DNA of 64,000 bases from Corallium rubrum (lineage: Eukaryota; Cnidaria; Anthozoa; Scleralcyonacea; Coralliidae). The translations under genes and the position numbers were made by a program. The notes below the pieces were generated by a model. That model was not told the origin of the DNA. It saw only the letters and a list, made by a program, of their open reading frames with translations, and searched no databases. Positions 1 through 33,109 of this stretch are shown piece after piece. The DNA lies in the NCBI GenBank assembly GCA_964035015.1, contig OZ036007.1:11802211-11866210 (forward strand), read 5' to 3'. Every line of letters starts with the position of its first letter. Position 1 is the first letter of the stretch.

Positions 1-1559
1 ACAGGGTAAAGTGAAATTTTTATCTTGCCCACCTTAAAGCTAGAAACTCGATTTTGTTGCGCTATTTACTCGGGCTACTTGTGGTAGCCGAGGCTCGTGT
101 TTTAAATCTGATAAAACGCTCCTACTTGTGTTTTAAATACTACATAGTATTCTTAATATAGAATTCTATGCATATCCCATTATTAGTATTCTTTCTGACG
201 TCAGTAAGGGGTGTGCATATGATCCCGGTAAGCGGGCTGACCTGGCAGAGGTGGAATTTTTCTTTCTGGGAACCTGGGTTTAGGGCTCAAAATTTTCTGA
301 AAAATTTGCAAGACTACACTGACAGAACAACACCATAATTACTATAGTACTTTAGTATAATTTCATAGTGGAAAAGAGGCTTTCCAGCTTTCTGATTGGT
401 CCGCTCAGCGGTGAATCTGAGGTAATAGTCACCGCCTTGCGCGGTGACTATTGCTTCACAAGAAATTGTTCTTCAAAAGTAGCACCGCTGCCAAACGTTT
501 GCGCATGCGTGAATTCGCGGAGTAAACATTGCAAGAGAAGTGGTAACTAGCCGTGGCGACAACAACCCGACATGAAAACTAAGTAAGACTCGACTATTCA
601 TTTGTGTTTTAAAAAAAAAGGTAAAGAAAATTACGAATGGGTAAATTCAGAATACAGTTGTGACAATATTGACAAGGAAGCCATGCACAAATTACCTACC
701 TTATCCTTTTGATAGTATGCTTATAATTTTAACTTTTGTGTCGGACTCTCGGACCAGTCCGAATATTTCAGTGTTTTCCCGCTCTTTTTCCGAGGACGAG
801 CTCGGACGTCGCACATGCGCAAGACGTTTGGCAGCGGTGCCTTCAAAAGTAGTTTTGGAAAAGAGACTGGTACTTATTCAACACTGCACTGACTTTACTC
901 GTTTCAGTCTCCCCCTCGGAGTTGTCATTTTGAAGTATTGTCGATTCATTGAACTGTTGATTTTTTTTTTCAAAATGGAGTCTGTAATTTTTGAGACAAA
1001 CAAAAGAGCATAATACTGAAAACATTTATCACTGAGATGTTGTATATATCAAATATCGTAAAAACAAAACTTTATATTAACTCTTTCTTGTCCGAATTGG
1101 TCTTTAGTATTTTATTCTGGCTAAGGCCAGACGATTTTATTCACCTCTGGGGAAGGCCCCGGACAGGTATGAGTTAAAGGTAAGGAAGTATATTTTCAAT
1201 AATTCCTCGTATTTTTTGTATTTTTGGCTAGGTTTTGGTCGTAGCGATGTTTTCGAAAAATTCGTCATGAGTGAAGAACATATTGAACATGAATTAAGTG
1301 CAAAAAAGCCGTAACACAGAATCAAAAACACAAGAATAAAAGTCTTTTTAGCACATATTTGAATGTATGTACAAGTTCAATTCCAAAGTAGGATGTTGTT
1401 TACATTTTTTTGAAATTATTTACTGACAAAGACTATTATGGCTTGCTAACATCGTCTGTGAATAAACAGAATCAGCACTGTTAAAATGAAAGCAGTTGTT
1501 TAAAAGTTTTTGTTTCAACGTTATTGTTTTTTTATCAACCTCTGAAATTATACTAAAAC

Positions 1560-2110
1560 AGTAAATATATAACAATTATTCACCGAAGTGGAGGTGAATA
1601 GTGCTGGATATTCACCGAGCCGCTTCGGCGAGGTGAATATCCACACTATTCACCGACACTGAGGTGAATAATTGTTTTAGCATATACCTCATAAATGAAA
1701 TAACAAGTTTAACATTCTTATATTTTTCGGTATTTTTATACAAGACACGGCCGCTAGCAACTTGGGCACTTGGCGACGGCGTACTCGATATTTGTCGACA
1801 AAACAGTTTTTACAACTTTTGAATATATTAATGGCTAGAAAATTGTAAAGAAACATACCTGTGGACACTCTTCTACCTAATTTTGTTGATTTTTCTCGTT
1901 ATTCTATTACATCAGCCTTGTTTATCAACAAAATCTCCTGCTTCGGTAAACATAAAGCAAAACTGTCCACCATTTTGTTTTGCCCGCAGGTGAATAGTGC
2001 AGGATATCCCGAGCTAGAGGAACCAATCAGATTGCGTGAAAAGCACTATTCACCTGCGAGATATATGCTAATCACCGATAGTCACCTCGACTTCGGTGAT
2101 GAATTGTTAA
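1560..2110. repeat. Hairpin-rich end of the dispersed A/B/C repeat
   Basis: Self-complementary stretches built on TTCACC/GGTGAA and GTCACC/GGTGAC occur at 1,575-1,675 and 1,985-2,105. A shorter version is present in copy B (15,850-15,965) and copy C (36,635-36,745). Confidence 0.6.
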
Positions 2111-2407
2111 TTAGTAACTATATACATTGTGATTATGTAGACATAAAATCGGGTGTTATGAGAAAGCAAAGTTTATAGCAAAAAAATTTCTGGAACTAAA
2201 TTTCTGTGAAAATTTGGACCCAAAACATTTCTGGGAACTACGTACTTTTTCCACCTCTGTGACCGGGTAATAGAAAAATAGAAAATATACTGTACATGGT
2301 TTGGAATCTCAACAAAAGTCATTGTTTCATGTGTTTTCTGTATAATGGAGCAATCATCCAATAGCAACGTTTGGGTTCAATCACTCAACCGTACTGTTTA
2401 AATATTA

Positions 2408-3402
2408 ACTAAAAATACATGAACGCAACAACCCCTCGCCCGCTTTATATGCATTTTTTAACCTCACACCCCCCCCCCCCCCCCCTAATTTCTGTTTTTT
2501 GTTGTATTAACCATTTATAGCCCAAGACCTTCCCATATGCTGAATAAAATCGTCTGGCGTTAGCCAGAATAAAATTCTTAAAGTGACCAATGGACTATAA
2601 AGGGTTAATGGCAAGAAAACATCCAGAAAATTAGTTAGCAAGGTTTATCTGTATTCATGTACTGACACACCGAAAGAACATGCAATGTCAATATTAAAAA
2701 CAACAACAACGAGATGAACCAAATGACAAATTTTCATTCAAAAATATATATAAACAGTGGCCAAGAAAAGACACAATGTCAACGTTGCTAGCGTTGAAAG
2801 ACAATTCTAGACAATGTGTTATTTATACTAATTTTCATTTTCATTTTCAAGATTTCTTCCGTTTTAACTCAGCTAAACTGGTAAATAGGAATCTCCTACC
2901 GTTAAACTTTCTTCTGCTTTTGTCACCACAAACACGGCCAGTTCAGTCTAGTCTTTTCGGATTGTTTTTCTCGTTCGCGGTTTCTTACTTTTTTCGTTGT
3001 TGACACATTAAAATATGACAAGGCATCATTCAGTTCTCTTCATGATCTAAAAAGCCGTTTGTTTCAAAATTAATTCATCGTTCCCTCTCGAGTTATGTAG
3101 ACTACACCAGAGCAAAAATCTTTACCAGCTTTGAACAGTTTCAGGACACATCCTTCTTTCAGTAACATTTCGGTCGGCATCGTTTTCGGTCTTTATCGTA
3201 TTAATTTTTAGGCTTTTTCCAGTGGTTTTAAGTCGTATTTATTGTTGTCTTTTTCTCGCTGCCACATCTCTTGTTAGCCTTCTTTCTTTGGTCTTTTTTC
3301 ATAGTAATCCCCGAGCCGGTGAGGGTGCTAATCTCGACACGCGTGGAGTCCATTTTACACGCGTGTAGAAAAAGCGAGGGAGACGAAATCTGGGAAATAG
3401 CT

Positions 3403-3435
<33 letters not shown>

Positions 3436-4711
3436 GTTTGGTACGGTGTCACGCGGTGAGAATTGTTGGGCACTGGTGACTAGCGATGAAGAAAACTATA
3501 AACTCTCAAGCAAATAAGATGAAATAAGATAGTATTTTGCTTTCGTTTATTTAAACGAAATGGAGCACGAAGAAAAGAAGGATACAAACAACCTGTTTAA
3601 TATATCTTGAAGAGAAACCAGAGAACTTTAAGAAACCAAACGACGTATGGTAAACAAAAACTCGATCTGAATTACAGTGACTCCGTGGTCAAAAGTTAAC
3701 GGTAGGATTCTTGTTGTTTTCAAGTTTTCGCTTAACCTAAACAATATAGTGCTTCACGTTTTCGTGCTTTCCCTTTGCTCGTCCAAACCATAAATCAGCT
3801 TAACTAAAGCTAACTTAAAACACTACCTTTATAAGCTTATGTAGACGTGATGTTTTTATTGCATTGCAATCACCTTTTGTTATTAAATATTCGTGGGTTT
3901 TGGCAATTTTTTTGGCTGTATTTCCAAATCTTCGACTGAAACGTTGTCTGTTCAATACTTCTTTCTAGAATCCGATTCTACCGAATTGTTTTTATCCCAG
4001 GCTCTATTATAAATGTAATTTTTGAGCTGCTGACATTTAATTCTGCCTTTGCAAAACATGTATGCATAGGGAAGCCATTTAAAGCTTGTTAAAAATAATC
4101 CCTTTTGAAACCTAAAAAATATTTTGTATACAACCAGAATTTAATAATGAAATCTAGGTTTTGCTTTGAAATGTTAAATCAGTTTAGTCATCTTATTCAT
4201 AAATTATAGAATTATCTTGAGGATTATCATTTGTTTTTATATCGATCTGTTTGTTTTTATATTGGCTGTGTATCAGATGTGCTTATTTTAATCAGGGTAG
4301 GTGGGTGGGTGGGTGGGTGGGTGGGTTTCAAAAAAGCATTTGATAAAAGTGGGCGAGGGGTTGTTGCATTCATGTATTTCTAGTAGTAATATTAATGTAC
4401 ATTTTAGCTGAAACCATTTTTTTTCTGGCAAAGATTTCTTTCGTCTTGATCGTTGAAAAACTGTTTCGTAATCCAACCGAACTTATAAATTATAATTTGC
4501 TGACGTAATTTGAATAATTTAACAGGTTAGTTTCCAGTACCGTGCTATTCGAACTGCGCAAGTTGTGGATTTGATAACATATATATATATATACAAAAAG
4601 GTTTCAGAATTGCTTTCAGCTTTTGATCTCGCATGTAAAGTGGACTCCACGCACGTCGAGATTAGCACCCTCACCGGGCTCCGGGCCTTCGGCCCTCCGC
4701 CCGGGCTCGGG
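2408..4711. other. Insertion specific to copy A; no gene seen
   Basis: Copy B runs straight across this 2.3-kb stretch. It contains a C-run (about 2,467-2,486), (TA)n (about 3,403-3,435), (GGTG)n (about 4,297-4,326), an inverted pair 2,410-2,445 / 4,347-4,385 and another pair 3,310-3,365 / 4,640-4,711. This suggests one or more nested mobile elements without recognisable coding sequence. Confidence 0.5.
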
Positions 4712-4959
4712 AATAAACCTAGAACAAATTATTTGGCACCTTCATGTACCTTTCAACATGAATCGTAGCTTGATTGTTTCGAAACCATGCATATTTTCTA
4801 TTAACTATATGGTTTCCAAACGGGTTTCCAAACTATGTTTTCAAACGGGTTTCCAAACCATGTATATTTTCTATTAATTATGGTTTTCCTCATGAATTAG
4901 TGGACTGATTTCCTTTGTGTTTTCCTCATGAATTATTAATGAGTTTTTTAAGTGCTTAC

Positions 4960-5062
4960 CTTTCCTAGGCCACCGTTTGGTCCAACTCCTTCATCAGATA
5001 GCTCGTTTGCAAAGTTTTGTAATTCTTTGTCATTCTGAACGGATCTTTTGTTCCAGTAGTAT
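4960..5062 (-). pseudogene. Duplicate of the lipoxygenase ELQNF exon in segment copy A
   Basis: A second 103-bp copy of the 16,524-16,626 exon, with the same acceptor and donor and an open frame (YYWNKRSVQ...). It lies downstream of the gene's stop codon, inside duplicated segment A. It may be an orphan exon carried by the segmental duplication, or part of a second tandem lipoxygenase copy whose 3' exons lie left of the window. No partner exons are seen on this side. Confidence 0.75.
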
Positions 5063-5174
5063 CTATTAAACCAAAATGAAACAAACGTGTTTTTTTGGGA
5101 ACTACAGTCAAGTGGTGTTTACATGAGGCCGGCCCGACTTTAGGTCGGTTCTAGTATTTTTGCTGTAGGTCGTT

Positions 5175-5177
<3 letters not shown>

Positions 5178-5210
<33 letters not shown>

Positions 5211-5455
5211 GTAATAATAGTAATAATAGTAATAGATCGTTTTCATCTGACGTCACGGCGGCCATATTGGTGTACCAAAACAATGAAATGGCGGCCATAT
5301 TGGTGTACGGTATGGGAATTAACTCTTATTCAAATATTTCGTATTGTTTGACCATCCCAATGGGGCCACCGATCACGTGAGTGAAAACGATCCATAGTAG
5401 TAGTAATAAGTAATAGTAATAAGTAATAGTAGTAATAATAATAATAATAATGACA
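5178..5455. repeat. (AAT)n/(AGT)n microsatellites
   Basis: Trinucleotide runs of AATAAT and AGTAAT type flank a short non-repetitive block with two GCGGCCATATTGGTGTAC copies. An equivalent (AAT)n run is at 16,750-16,815 in copy B. Confidence 0.8.
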
Positions 5456-5769
5456 CATCGCGTAATAAAATGAATTACAATGTGTTTATATAAGTAATAT
5501 CATGGCCACCTCGCTTTTCATTGTTTCCACACGGACATTTAATCTCTAAATAACCCGATGCATAAAGATGAAGTACGATTAGTAACTAATCATACCTAAT
5601 TGTTTACGCCAAAGTTCGCTTATGCATATAATAACTAACAAATACATGAAGTGAACACCTCTCGAATTCCCAATAGTATTAATCGCAACTCAATAATTTA
5701 TTCACTTTGAAGTTGTTGACTCCGGCAAAAGCGTTCTTGTTTTTCCTCAGTAACCATAATATTACAAAG

Positions 5770-5930
5770 TGATAGCATGGCATTTTGGTTGATTAGTGAT
5801 TAAATGTCCCTCAAGCCTTGGGAGGTTTAGTAAACGTCCCGAGGGCGAAGCCCGAGGGGCTTTTACTAAACCTTCCTCGGCTTTCGGGTACATTTAATCA
5901 CTAATCAACCTCAATGCCCATGCTATTACT
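5770..5930. repeat. Long hairpin (about 160 bp)
   Basis: The left arm, around ATAGCATGGCATTTTGGTTG and ATTAGTGATTAAATG, pairs with CATTTAATCACTAATCAACC and ATGCCCATGCTAT. The centre holds a smaller GTCCCGAGGGC...GCCCGAGGGG hairpin. Confidence 0.75.
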
Positions 5931-6389
5931 TATAAATATATAAAAATATTATAATATTCACGTGGGGCTAGGTTGCAAAGAGAATAATTTACAATAAGTA
6001 TCAACGACTATAAATATATAATGGTTACATCTATATGGTATAAGATTATATACAATATCAATATTTATTTAAAACACGAATCATACTTGGGAAAAACTGT
6101 TATTAAATCTATCGGTTCTACAATTAAATCTATAGCCTAGGGATTTTGATATAGGATATTTTCTTACAAATTTACGTATTCCTTTGCAAATGCTCTTATC
6201 AATCGCCAAATAATTATTCCATCGTCTCTGTAAGGATAGTAGGGCAACGTTTTTCTGTCGTTGACGCCTCGTTTCTATAAGAGATAGATAAACAGAAGTG
6301 AAAAGTGAAAACATTACCTCTTGGCGGAGGTAATTTTAAATTTGTCCCCATGCAGTTACTCACTAGGGTTAGGGTTTCTGTTTGGCTTA

Positions 6390-6988
6390 AGGTGGCTCCA
6401 TACAGTTTCTTGAAAAATGGAAAATACAAGTTTGAGAGTCCAAAACACGTGATTAAACAATTAGGAAAAAGAATAAAACTAAATGTTATGCATAGTTAAA
6501 CAGTCTGACAATCAAAAACTGCTACCAAATAAATAGCAACAGTTGTTGCTATGGCAACAATGACGTTTCAAAATGGCTGCCAACTACCCTTCAAACTAAT
6601 TTAATTAGAAAAAAACTTTGGTGACCCCCAATATTTTTTTTCATTAAAACTTTTCTTGAAGTATGAGTAATCAATAAGCCGATTTTATTCGGAAAAATCG
6701 GCTTATTGATTACTCATATTTCAAGAAAAGTTTTAATGAAAGAAAAATTGGGGTCACCAAAGTTTTTTTCTAATTAAATTAGTTTGAAGGGTAATTGGCA
6801 GCCATTTTGAAACGTCATTGTTGCCATAGAAACAACTGTTACTACTTATTTGATAACAGTTTTTGATTGTCAGATAGTTTCATTATGCATAACATTTAGT
6901 TTTATTCTTTTTTAGAATTATTTATGCACGTGTTTTGGACTCTCAAACTTGTATTTTCCAGTTTTCAAGAAACTGTGTGGAGCCACCT
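6390..6988. mobile_element. Foldback MITE with TA flanks (copy A)
   Basis: Begins AGGTGGCTCCATACAG and ends with its inverse, CTGTGTGGAGCCACCT, flanked by TA on both sides as in Tc1/mariner-type insertions. The arms extend about 270 bp and meet around a central ATAAGCCGATTTTATTCGG. Same family as 18,161-18,807. Confidence 0.75.
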
Positions 6989-7424
6989 TAAAGTGCCTAT
7001 ATAAACTCATAAGATATTACTGATATGGATTCTATGTAACGTGAATGGTTGAATGCCAAAATATTTTCTGACTTGAACTTCTATTTGTTGTTATATTGAG
7101 GTTTGTATTTCCAAAATGTTAACGAGGATGACGTCAATGTAGGCATGTGTGTGTTTTTTTCTTTTCTTATGATAAACCGCTTGAAGATTTTAATGGGAAA
7201 AAATGATAAAATATAGAATATAATATTCAAGTATTTCATTAACATGGGTAATGTTTCTGCTGTAACGGAAAACCGCGTATGCAAATTATGCCTACATAGA
7301 CGTCGTCCTTATTACCATTTTGGAAATACAAACCTCAATATACCAACAAATAAAAGTTCAAATCAAAAAACAATTTTAGCATTCAACTATACACATTAAA
7401 TAGAATCCCTATATAGTAGTATTA

Positions 7425-7716
7425 TTATACAATTGCATTAAAAACTGTCCAAATAACGCTAAAAATGAGTACAAATATACAGCGATATTTGGATTGTTAG
7501 TTATTTGGATAGTAGAAAACCGGTTTGACAGATTTTGTAGCCAATCAAGTTTACACACGGGAGACTACTTCATGTATGCTTATTATTTTGTCTTGGTGCA
7601 AGTCACGCTACTTCTCTGGCCTTTTTAGAGTTTTCTTTTCCCATAAAAGTTTTTTGATCAGAGCAGTTGTATAATAAATCTCTTATTAGATGTTTTGGTG
7701 TGTAGTATCGCTGTAT

Positions 7717-7747
<31 letters not shown>

Positions 7748-7822
7748 GCGGGCTTGTCAAAATACGGCACAACTCGTAAAAATATACAGCGATACTACAC
7801 ACCAAAACATCTAATAAGATAT
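7425..7822. repeat. Dispersed repeat with ATACAGCGATA inverted blocks
   Basis: Interrupts copy A relative to copy B. It contains ATACAGCGATACTACACACC and its inverse around a TTTACTCG...CGAGTAAA-type hairpin. A copy in the opposite orientation lies at about 12,680-13,090. No coding sequence recognised. Confidence 0.7.
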
Positions 7823-8065
7823 ATGTATCATATTTGGGTTTATAAGCACTTTAATAGATGGCAAAAACTAATCATAAACCTTACTATCTATATAGCTATG
7901 GGCCATTTATATACGGGAGAAAATAGATCTGATCTCGACTTTAATTAAGACGCGTCTTGTTTAAGGCCGACGCTAAACGTCGCACAGTACAGACGAATTT
8001 AATTGGAATTAATTTCATCGGTAATGCGACGTCGAGTTAAACGTCGAATTTCAGTCATAAGGGAC

Positions 8066-10082
8066 CTTAAGATGCTAGGACGACGACGGCGATTGAAAAG
8101 CAATTCAATTGGTAGGGGTCCCCTCCAAATGTGTTGTGCCTTACCCTAAATGAGATTTCCCCGATGAAATTTTGTTTCTTTATAACGATACACAATATTT
8201 TAAATAAGTCTTTAATTATGTACTGCATCATGTATTGATAGAATATTTTTACTTGCCGAATACGAGCATGACGAGTGATGGACGAGTGGTTTTAATCATT
8301 CTGGTAATAAGTCCATGTCCAATATGCACGAATTTATTGGTTAGGATTAGGGGGTGTTGGGGTAAGGCTTTCATGAAGTACTCGGGTTATTTTGGACATG
8401 AACTTACAATGACGTGTCATTCTCATCCCCAGCTCCCTCGCTTCCAAAAGAGCTGCGCGTAGTGCGTTTTGATTGGCTAACGTTTTTCCCGCCACGAACT
8501 TGTCTTCGGCGCTAGTCGCTTCTTGTCAACACTCGACAGTGAGTTGGTTTCAACTCTTCAACGTTTCGCTAATTTGTTCAATATTTGGATAACTTTACTG
8601 TAACCTCTCAGGGAACTAGAGAAGCGGATTAAAATGGACAAGAATTCCGTCGTGAATAATTCTGGCAACAACTAAACGGTAAGAAGCACGTTTAATTCAT
8701 AAACAGCGTACACATTTGCTGCATGAAGATTAAGCGTGTTGTGAATATGTCGGTTCCAATTTAATTTAAACGAAATGTTTGGCCTTCGTCCATGGTTTGT
8801 GTCGATATCTCTGGACTCCGAAGACAAAATGATACGACGAGTCGACGACCGTGTTACAGGAAAAAAGTATAGGAGACAGCTTTGTTGCTTTGTTTTGTTC
8901 GGAGTGATCTTCCAACTGCGGGCAAGATGGCTGACATGATGTAGAATTTGATATTAAACTGTCTGAAAGTGAAAATGAACCAAGAATACGCCAGTCGGCT
9001 ACGTTTTGTGTCCAGGCTTACTTAATTATTACTCGTATAATAATTAAACTGATAATGACAGGTTTAATAATACATTATACAATGCTTTGAGTTTGTGATG
9101 CATTACAAAAGTTTGTTGAGGGAGGGTATTATGGGGGGGGGGGGGGGGGGAGGTTGCTCCAAACCGCAATTACTGTTTCGGAAATTAATTGAATACCCAA
9201 ACTGCCTGAATTGATAAAACAAAATACCATACCGAAGCAGCAAAATTACCAAAATACCATATGAAAAACCGCAATACTGAAAATCCCAATGCCCCCCCAC
9301 CCTCTTTGCTGTACCATGGACAATATTACCTTTAAATTTTGAGTGGGGTAATCCTAACCTATCCCACCTTGCGTAAAAATTTCATAACTTGTTAACATGA
9401 TGTATACAACAAAACAGGAATTCTGAAAAATAATGCCATCCTGAAAACTCAAAAATATATGCGTTAAAACAAGTGGAACTGGCTGTGCAATTGTAATATT
9501 TTGACTATTTCAAAGTTGACTTCAGACTTGTCTGAAGATGACTTTGAAATAGAGTTGAAATATTACAATTTCACAATAGTTCCATTTGTTTTAACAATTG
9601 TATATTGAGTTTTCAGGTTGTTAACAAGTTGTGTTTTTATCCAACTGGCACTACAAGCTTGTTGTTAACTAAACCTTAGCAACTTGTTAAGTGCAGAGCA
9701 GTAACAAGTTATTGGTACCAGTAGGTAGTAACAACTTGCCACAAGTCTGTAGGAGTTATCCTGGTTACAGGTTGTCAACAACCTGTTGCAGACTTGTTAA
9801 CTGACTGGGAACAACCAGTGTGAAAGTGCTCACATTTGTGAGTCAATTAACCAAGGCAGATTGAACACATAAGCAAATCATATTTTATTTGGCTATATTC
9901 GCAATTGAAAGCCAAAAAAGACTTGAAAGAGGTTACATAACTGCACCATGTCAATCAAGTAGTCTAAAAAAGAAATAAGAAACAAAGTTCTACATGCTCA
10001 ATATTCTAAACTACACATTTCTAAGCCACACATTTGCAGTCAAAACAATCTTCTGACCAGTAAAAAACAAACCGTTCAGTAT
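8066..10082. other. 3' flank of the lipoxygenase gene; no gene recognised
   Basis: A mostly unique stretch. It holds a G-run at 9,133-9,150, a hairpin at about 9,480-9,590 (TTGTAATATTT...AAATATTACAA) and oligo-CAACTTGTTA-type imperfect repeats at 9,600-9,800. At 8,634 there is a short plus-strand ATG frame (MDKNSVVNNSGNN) followed by a GGTAAGAAG donor-like site; this is too short to call a first exon. Confidence 0.5.
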
Positions 10083-30765
<20,683 letters not shown>

Positions 30766-30807
30766 CTGGAAAATAAAATGAAAAACAGGCATCTTTATAC
30801 TGTCAAC

Positions 30808-31216
30808 CACTGACCTCTATATAACTGGACTGCGGGTGCCCTACGAAAAAATGGCCCAAATACACGCCATCAGGCGCCATGTTGTTAGGTCTTAGCCGCG
30901 AAATTGACCAATCACACGACCCTGGCAGGACGCCATCTTGTTAGGTCTAAAAGTAGTGATACCCCCACTATAGCTGCCTAAAGGTGGATTTCCATTCAGT
31001 GCTTTTGTCGCGCGATCGACGATTTGCGATCGCTTTCTTTTGAATTGTGGGCTCTCGACTGGATCCGTTCCACCCGAGGGCTTATGAGACAAAGAAAGCG
31101 ATCGCAAAAAGTCGCCCGCTCGACAAAAAAAGTTGAATGGAAATCCGCCTTAAGGGATGCCGCCTCATTAAATATTCAAGTTATTATTTATTCATTCTCA
31201 GGCTCCTTTGGGACGT
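30808..31216. repeat. Left terminal inverted repeat of the virus-like element
   Basis: CACTGACCTC...GCGGG, then ACTATAGCTGCC, then GGGATGCCGCCTCATTAAAT and CTCAGGCTCCTTTGGGACGT, all found inverted at 33,377-33,686. Interrupted by a 169-bp MITE at 30,982-31,150. Confidence 0.8.
30982..31150. mobile_element. 169-bp MITE nested in the left TIR
   Basis: Ends AGGTGGATTTCCATTCA and TGAATGGAAATCCGCCT, flanked by TAA on both sides (PIF/Harbinger-type target). The interior is a GCGATCGC-centred hairpin. The right TIR lacks it. Confidence 0.8.
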
Positions 31217-31334
31217 AGTAACCCTAATTTATATCCACCCCCCAAACTTTAGCTGTTACTTAACCCCCCTGGTATTCACTACGTCATAACCGACTATTAT
31301 TTATGCAAATAGTGTAAAAAACTAGCGTGCTGCG

Positions 31335-31545
31335 TAGGCAGTGTAGAAACAACAATCGAAATATAGTAAGGTTAGATACACTGCCGAAACAGAGAACGTA
31401 GGAGTCTAACGTTTCGAGCGAAGGCACTTCGTCAGGGAGAAACGTTTCTCTCTGACGAAGGGCCTTCGCTCGAAACGTTAGACTCCTACGTTCTCTGTTT
31501 CGGCAGTATATCCAACCTTACTATATTTCGATTATTATTTATGCA
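31335..31545. mobile_element. Inverted ribozyme-hairpin unit nested in the virus-like element
   Basis: CTGCGTAGGCAGTGTAGAAA, then CTGCCGAAACAGAGAACGTA and the inverse pair around GAAACG. Ribozyme-like cores lie at about 31,401-31,438 (minus) and 31,447-31,485 (plus). The same unit as at 12.4-12.6 and 40.56-40.74 kb. Confidence 0.65.
31447..31485 (+). ncRNA. Hammerhead-ribozyme-like motif (Penelope-type)
   Basis: TCT, CTGACGA, AGGGCCTTCGCTC, GAAAC, GTT, AGA: core intact, stem I only 3 bp. Confidence 0.5.
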
Positions 31546-31721
31546 TACGTCATTATTTCTCAGGCTCCTTTGGGACCTCTTAACCCTAACTTTTATCCCA
31601 CCACCCAACCCCAATTCTCAAGACCAATGTTGTACCTGGAGAAAATAGCTCCAGCCTGCGGCAACAGCTGGGTAGTTTCATATAAAAGCAATCCTATCAA
31701 TTACCTCCGATTGTTAATGCC

Positions 31722-32246
31722 ATGTACAATACAGAACAAAAAATGCAAGATATTGTACAAGCGCCACAGTTAACACCTGAAGAAAAGAGCATACTTTACT
31801 CCAATCAGCTAGGACGTTTTCTGACTTTTCAAAACCAACTGCAAAATCAGTATCAACCTCTGACTAATCTTCAAACTCAGCCTCCAAAAACTTCACCAAA
31901 TTTGACACCAGAGATAAAGCATGAAACTGACGATCTTCCGTGGAGTTTCCCTGCTACACCTAAAACCTATTTTGCAACACCGCCTCCTACCGTTGAACAA
32001 CCAACGCTTAAACATAATTTCTTTCATAACTGGGAAAGCTCTTCGGATTGGAAAGAAGGCGACTTGCCAAAGATGACCCCGGATGATACAGAACAGTATG
32101 AACATCATCTATTGATGACTAGATCAAAATATTTACCCATGACAAAAGAAGATGTGTCCCAATTATCATCCGAAGACAAGAAAGACTATCATGCTACTTT
32201 TAAAATAAAAACGCCTAAATATAATCTAAGAAGCAAACCTTACTAA
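31722..32246 (+). CDS. Small protein of the virus-like element (ORF1)
   Basis: 174 residues starting MYNTEQKMQDIV. The segment LTPEEKSILYSNQLGRFL resembles a short helical motif (L...EK..LY...L.RFL) that I recall from Polinton/adintovirus-like accessory proteins in invertebrates. The middle is rich in Pro, Gln and Thr. The end is basic (KYNLRSKPY). No enzyme motif. Function unknown; assignment is by resemblance and by pairing with the second ORF. Confidence 0.55.
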   Translation: MYNTEQKMQDIVQAPQLTPEEKSILYSNQLGRFLTFQNQLQNQYQPLTNLQTQPPKTSPNLTPEIKHETDDLPWSFPATPKTYFATPPPTVEQPTLKHNFFHNWESSSDWKEGDLPKMTPDDTEQYEHHLLMTRSKYLPMTKEDVSQLSSEDKKDYHATFKIKTPKYNLRSKPY

Positions 32247-32302
32247 AACTTTTGATATGTAAATGTTTGAACGAAAACCGAAATAAATATTTTAAGCTAA
32301 AT

Positions 32303-32304
32303 GC

Positions 32305-32348
<44 letters not shown>
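32303..32348. repeat. (GT)n microsatellite
   Basis: About 22 uninterrupted GT units directly before the pyrimidine tract. Confidence 0.95.
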
Positions 32349-32350
<2 letters not shown>

Positions 32351-32353
32351 ATT

Positions 32354-33053
32354 TGCTCCTCCTCTTTCTCCTCCTCCTCCTCCTCCTCCTCCTCTTCTTT
32401 CTCCTCTTTCTCCTCCTCCTCCTCTTTCTCCTCCTCCTCTTTCTCCCCCTCCTCCTCCCCCTCTTTCTCCTCCTCCTCTTTCTCCTCCTCCTCTTTCTCC
32501 TCCTCTCTCCTCCTCCTCTTTCTCCTCCTCCTCTTTCTCCTCCTCCTCTTTCTCCTCCTTCTCCTCTTTCTCCTCCTCCTCCTCCTCCTCTTTCTCCTCT
32601 TTCTCCTCCTCCTCTTTCTCCTCCTCCTCCTCCTCTTTCTCCTCCCCCTCCTCTTTCACCTCCTCCTCTTTCTCCTCCTCCTCTTTCTCTTCCTCCTCTT
32701 TCTCCTCCACCTCCTCTTTCTCCTCCTCTTTCTCCTCCATCTCTTACTCCTCCTCCTCTTTCTCTTCCTCCTCCTCTTTCTCCCCCTCCTCCTCCTCTTT
32801 CTCCTCCTCCTCTTTCTCCTCCTCCTCCTCCTCTTTCTCCTCCTCCTCCTCTTTCTCCTCCTCCTCTTTCTCCTGCTCCTCCTCTTTCTCTTCCTTCTCT
32901 TTCTCCTCCTCCCCCTCTTTCTCCTCTTTCTCCTCCTCTTTCTCCTCCTCCTCTTTCTCTTTCTCTTCCTCCTTTTCTTTCTCCTCCTCCTCCTCTTTCT
33001 CCTCCTTCTCTTTCTCCTCCTCTTTCTCCTCCTCTTTCTCCTCCTCCTCCTCT
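32354..33053. repeat. 700-bp C/T tract (TCCTCC/TTTCTCC)n
   Basis: Almost purely pyrimidine on the plus strand, irregular CTCCTC with TTTCTCC units. All three plus frames stay open (Ser/Phe, Leu/Phe, Pro/Leu) and a minus frame reads Glu/Lys/Gly; none is a gene. Confidence 0.95.
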
Positions 33054-33109
33054 TAAAATGTGTGTTTGGGCACCGTCTTCCTCACTTAGACACTGATTGT
33101 CAAATAGAG

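Larger units (their letters stand above)
1..8065. repeat. Duplicated segment, copy A
   Basis: Nearly the same sequence as 14,392-19,861, collinear and in the same orientation, from the first base of the window to about 8,065. It therefore probably continues to the left. Differences are mostly insertions: about 2,408-4,711 and about 7,425-7,822 are present only here. It contains a lipoxygenase exon copy, hairpins and a TA-flanked foldback. Confidence 0.85.
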
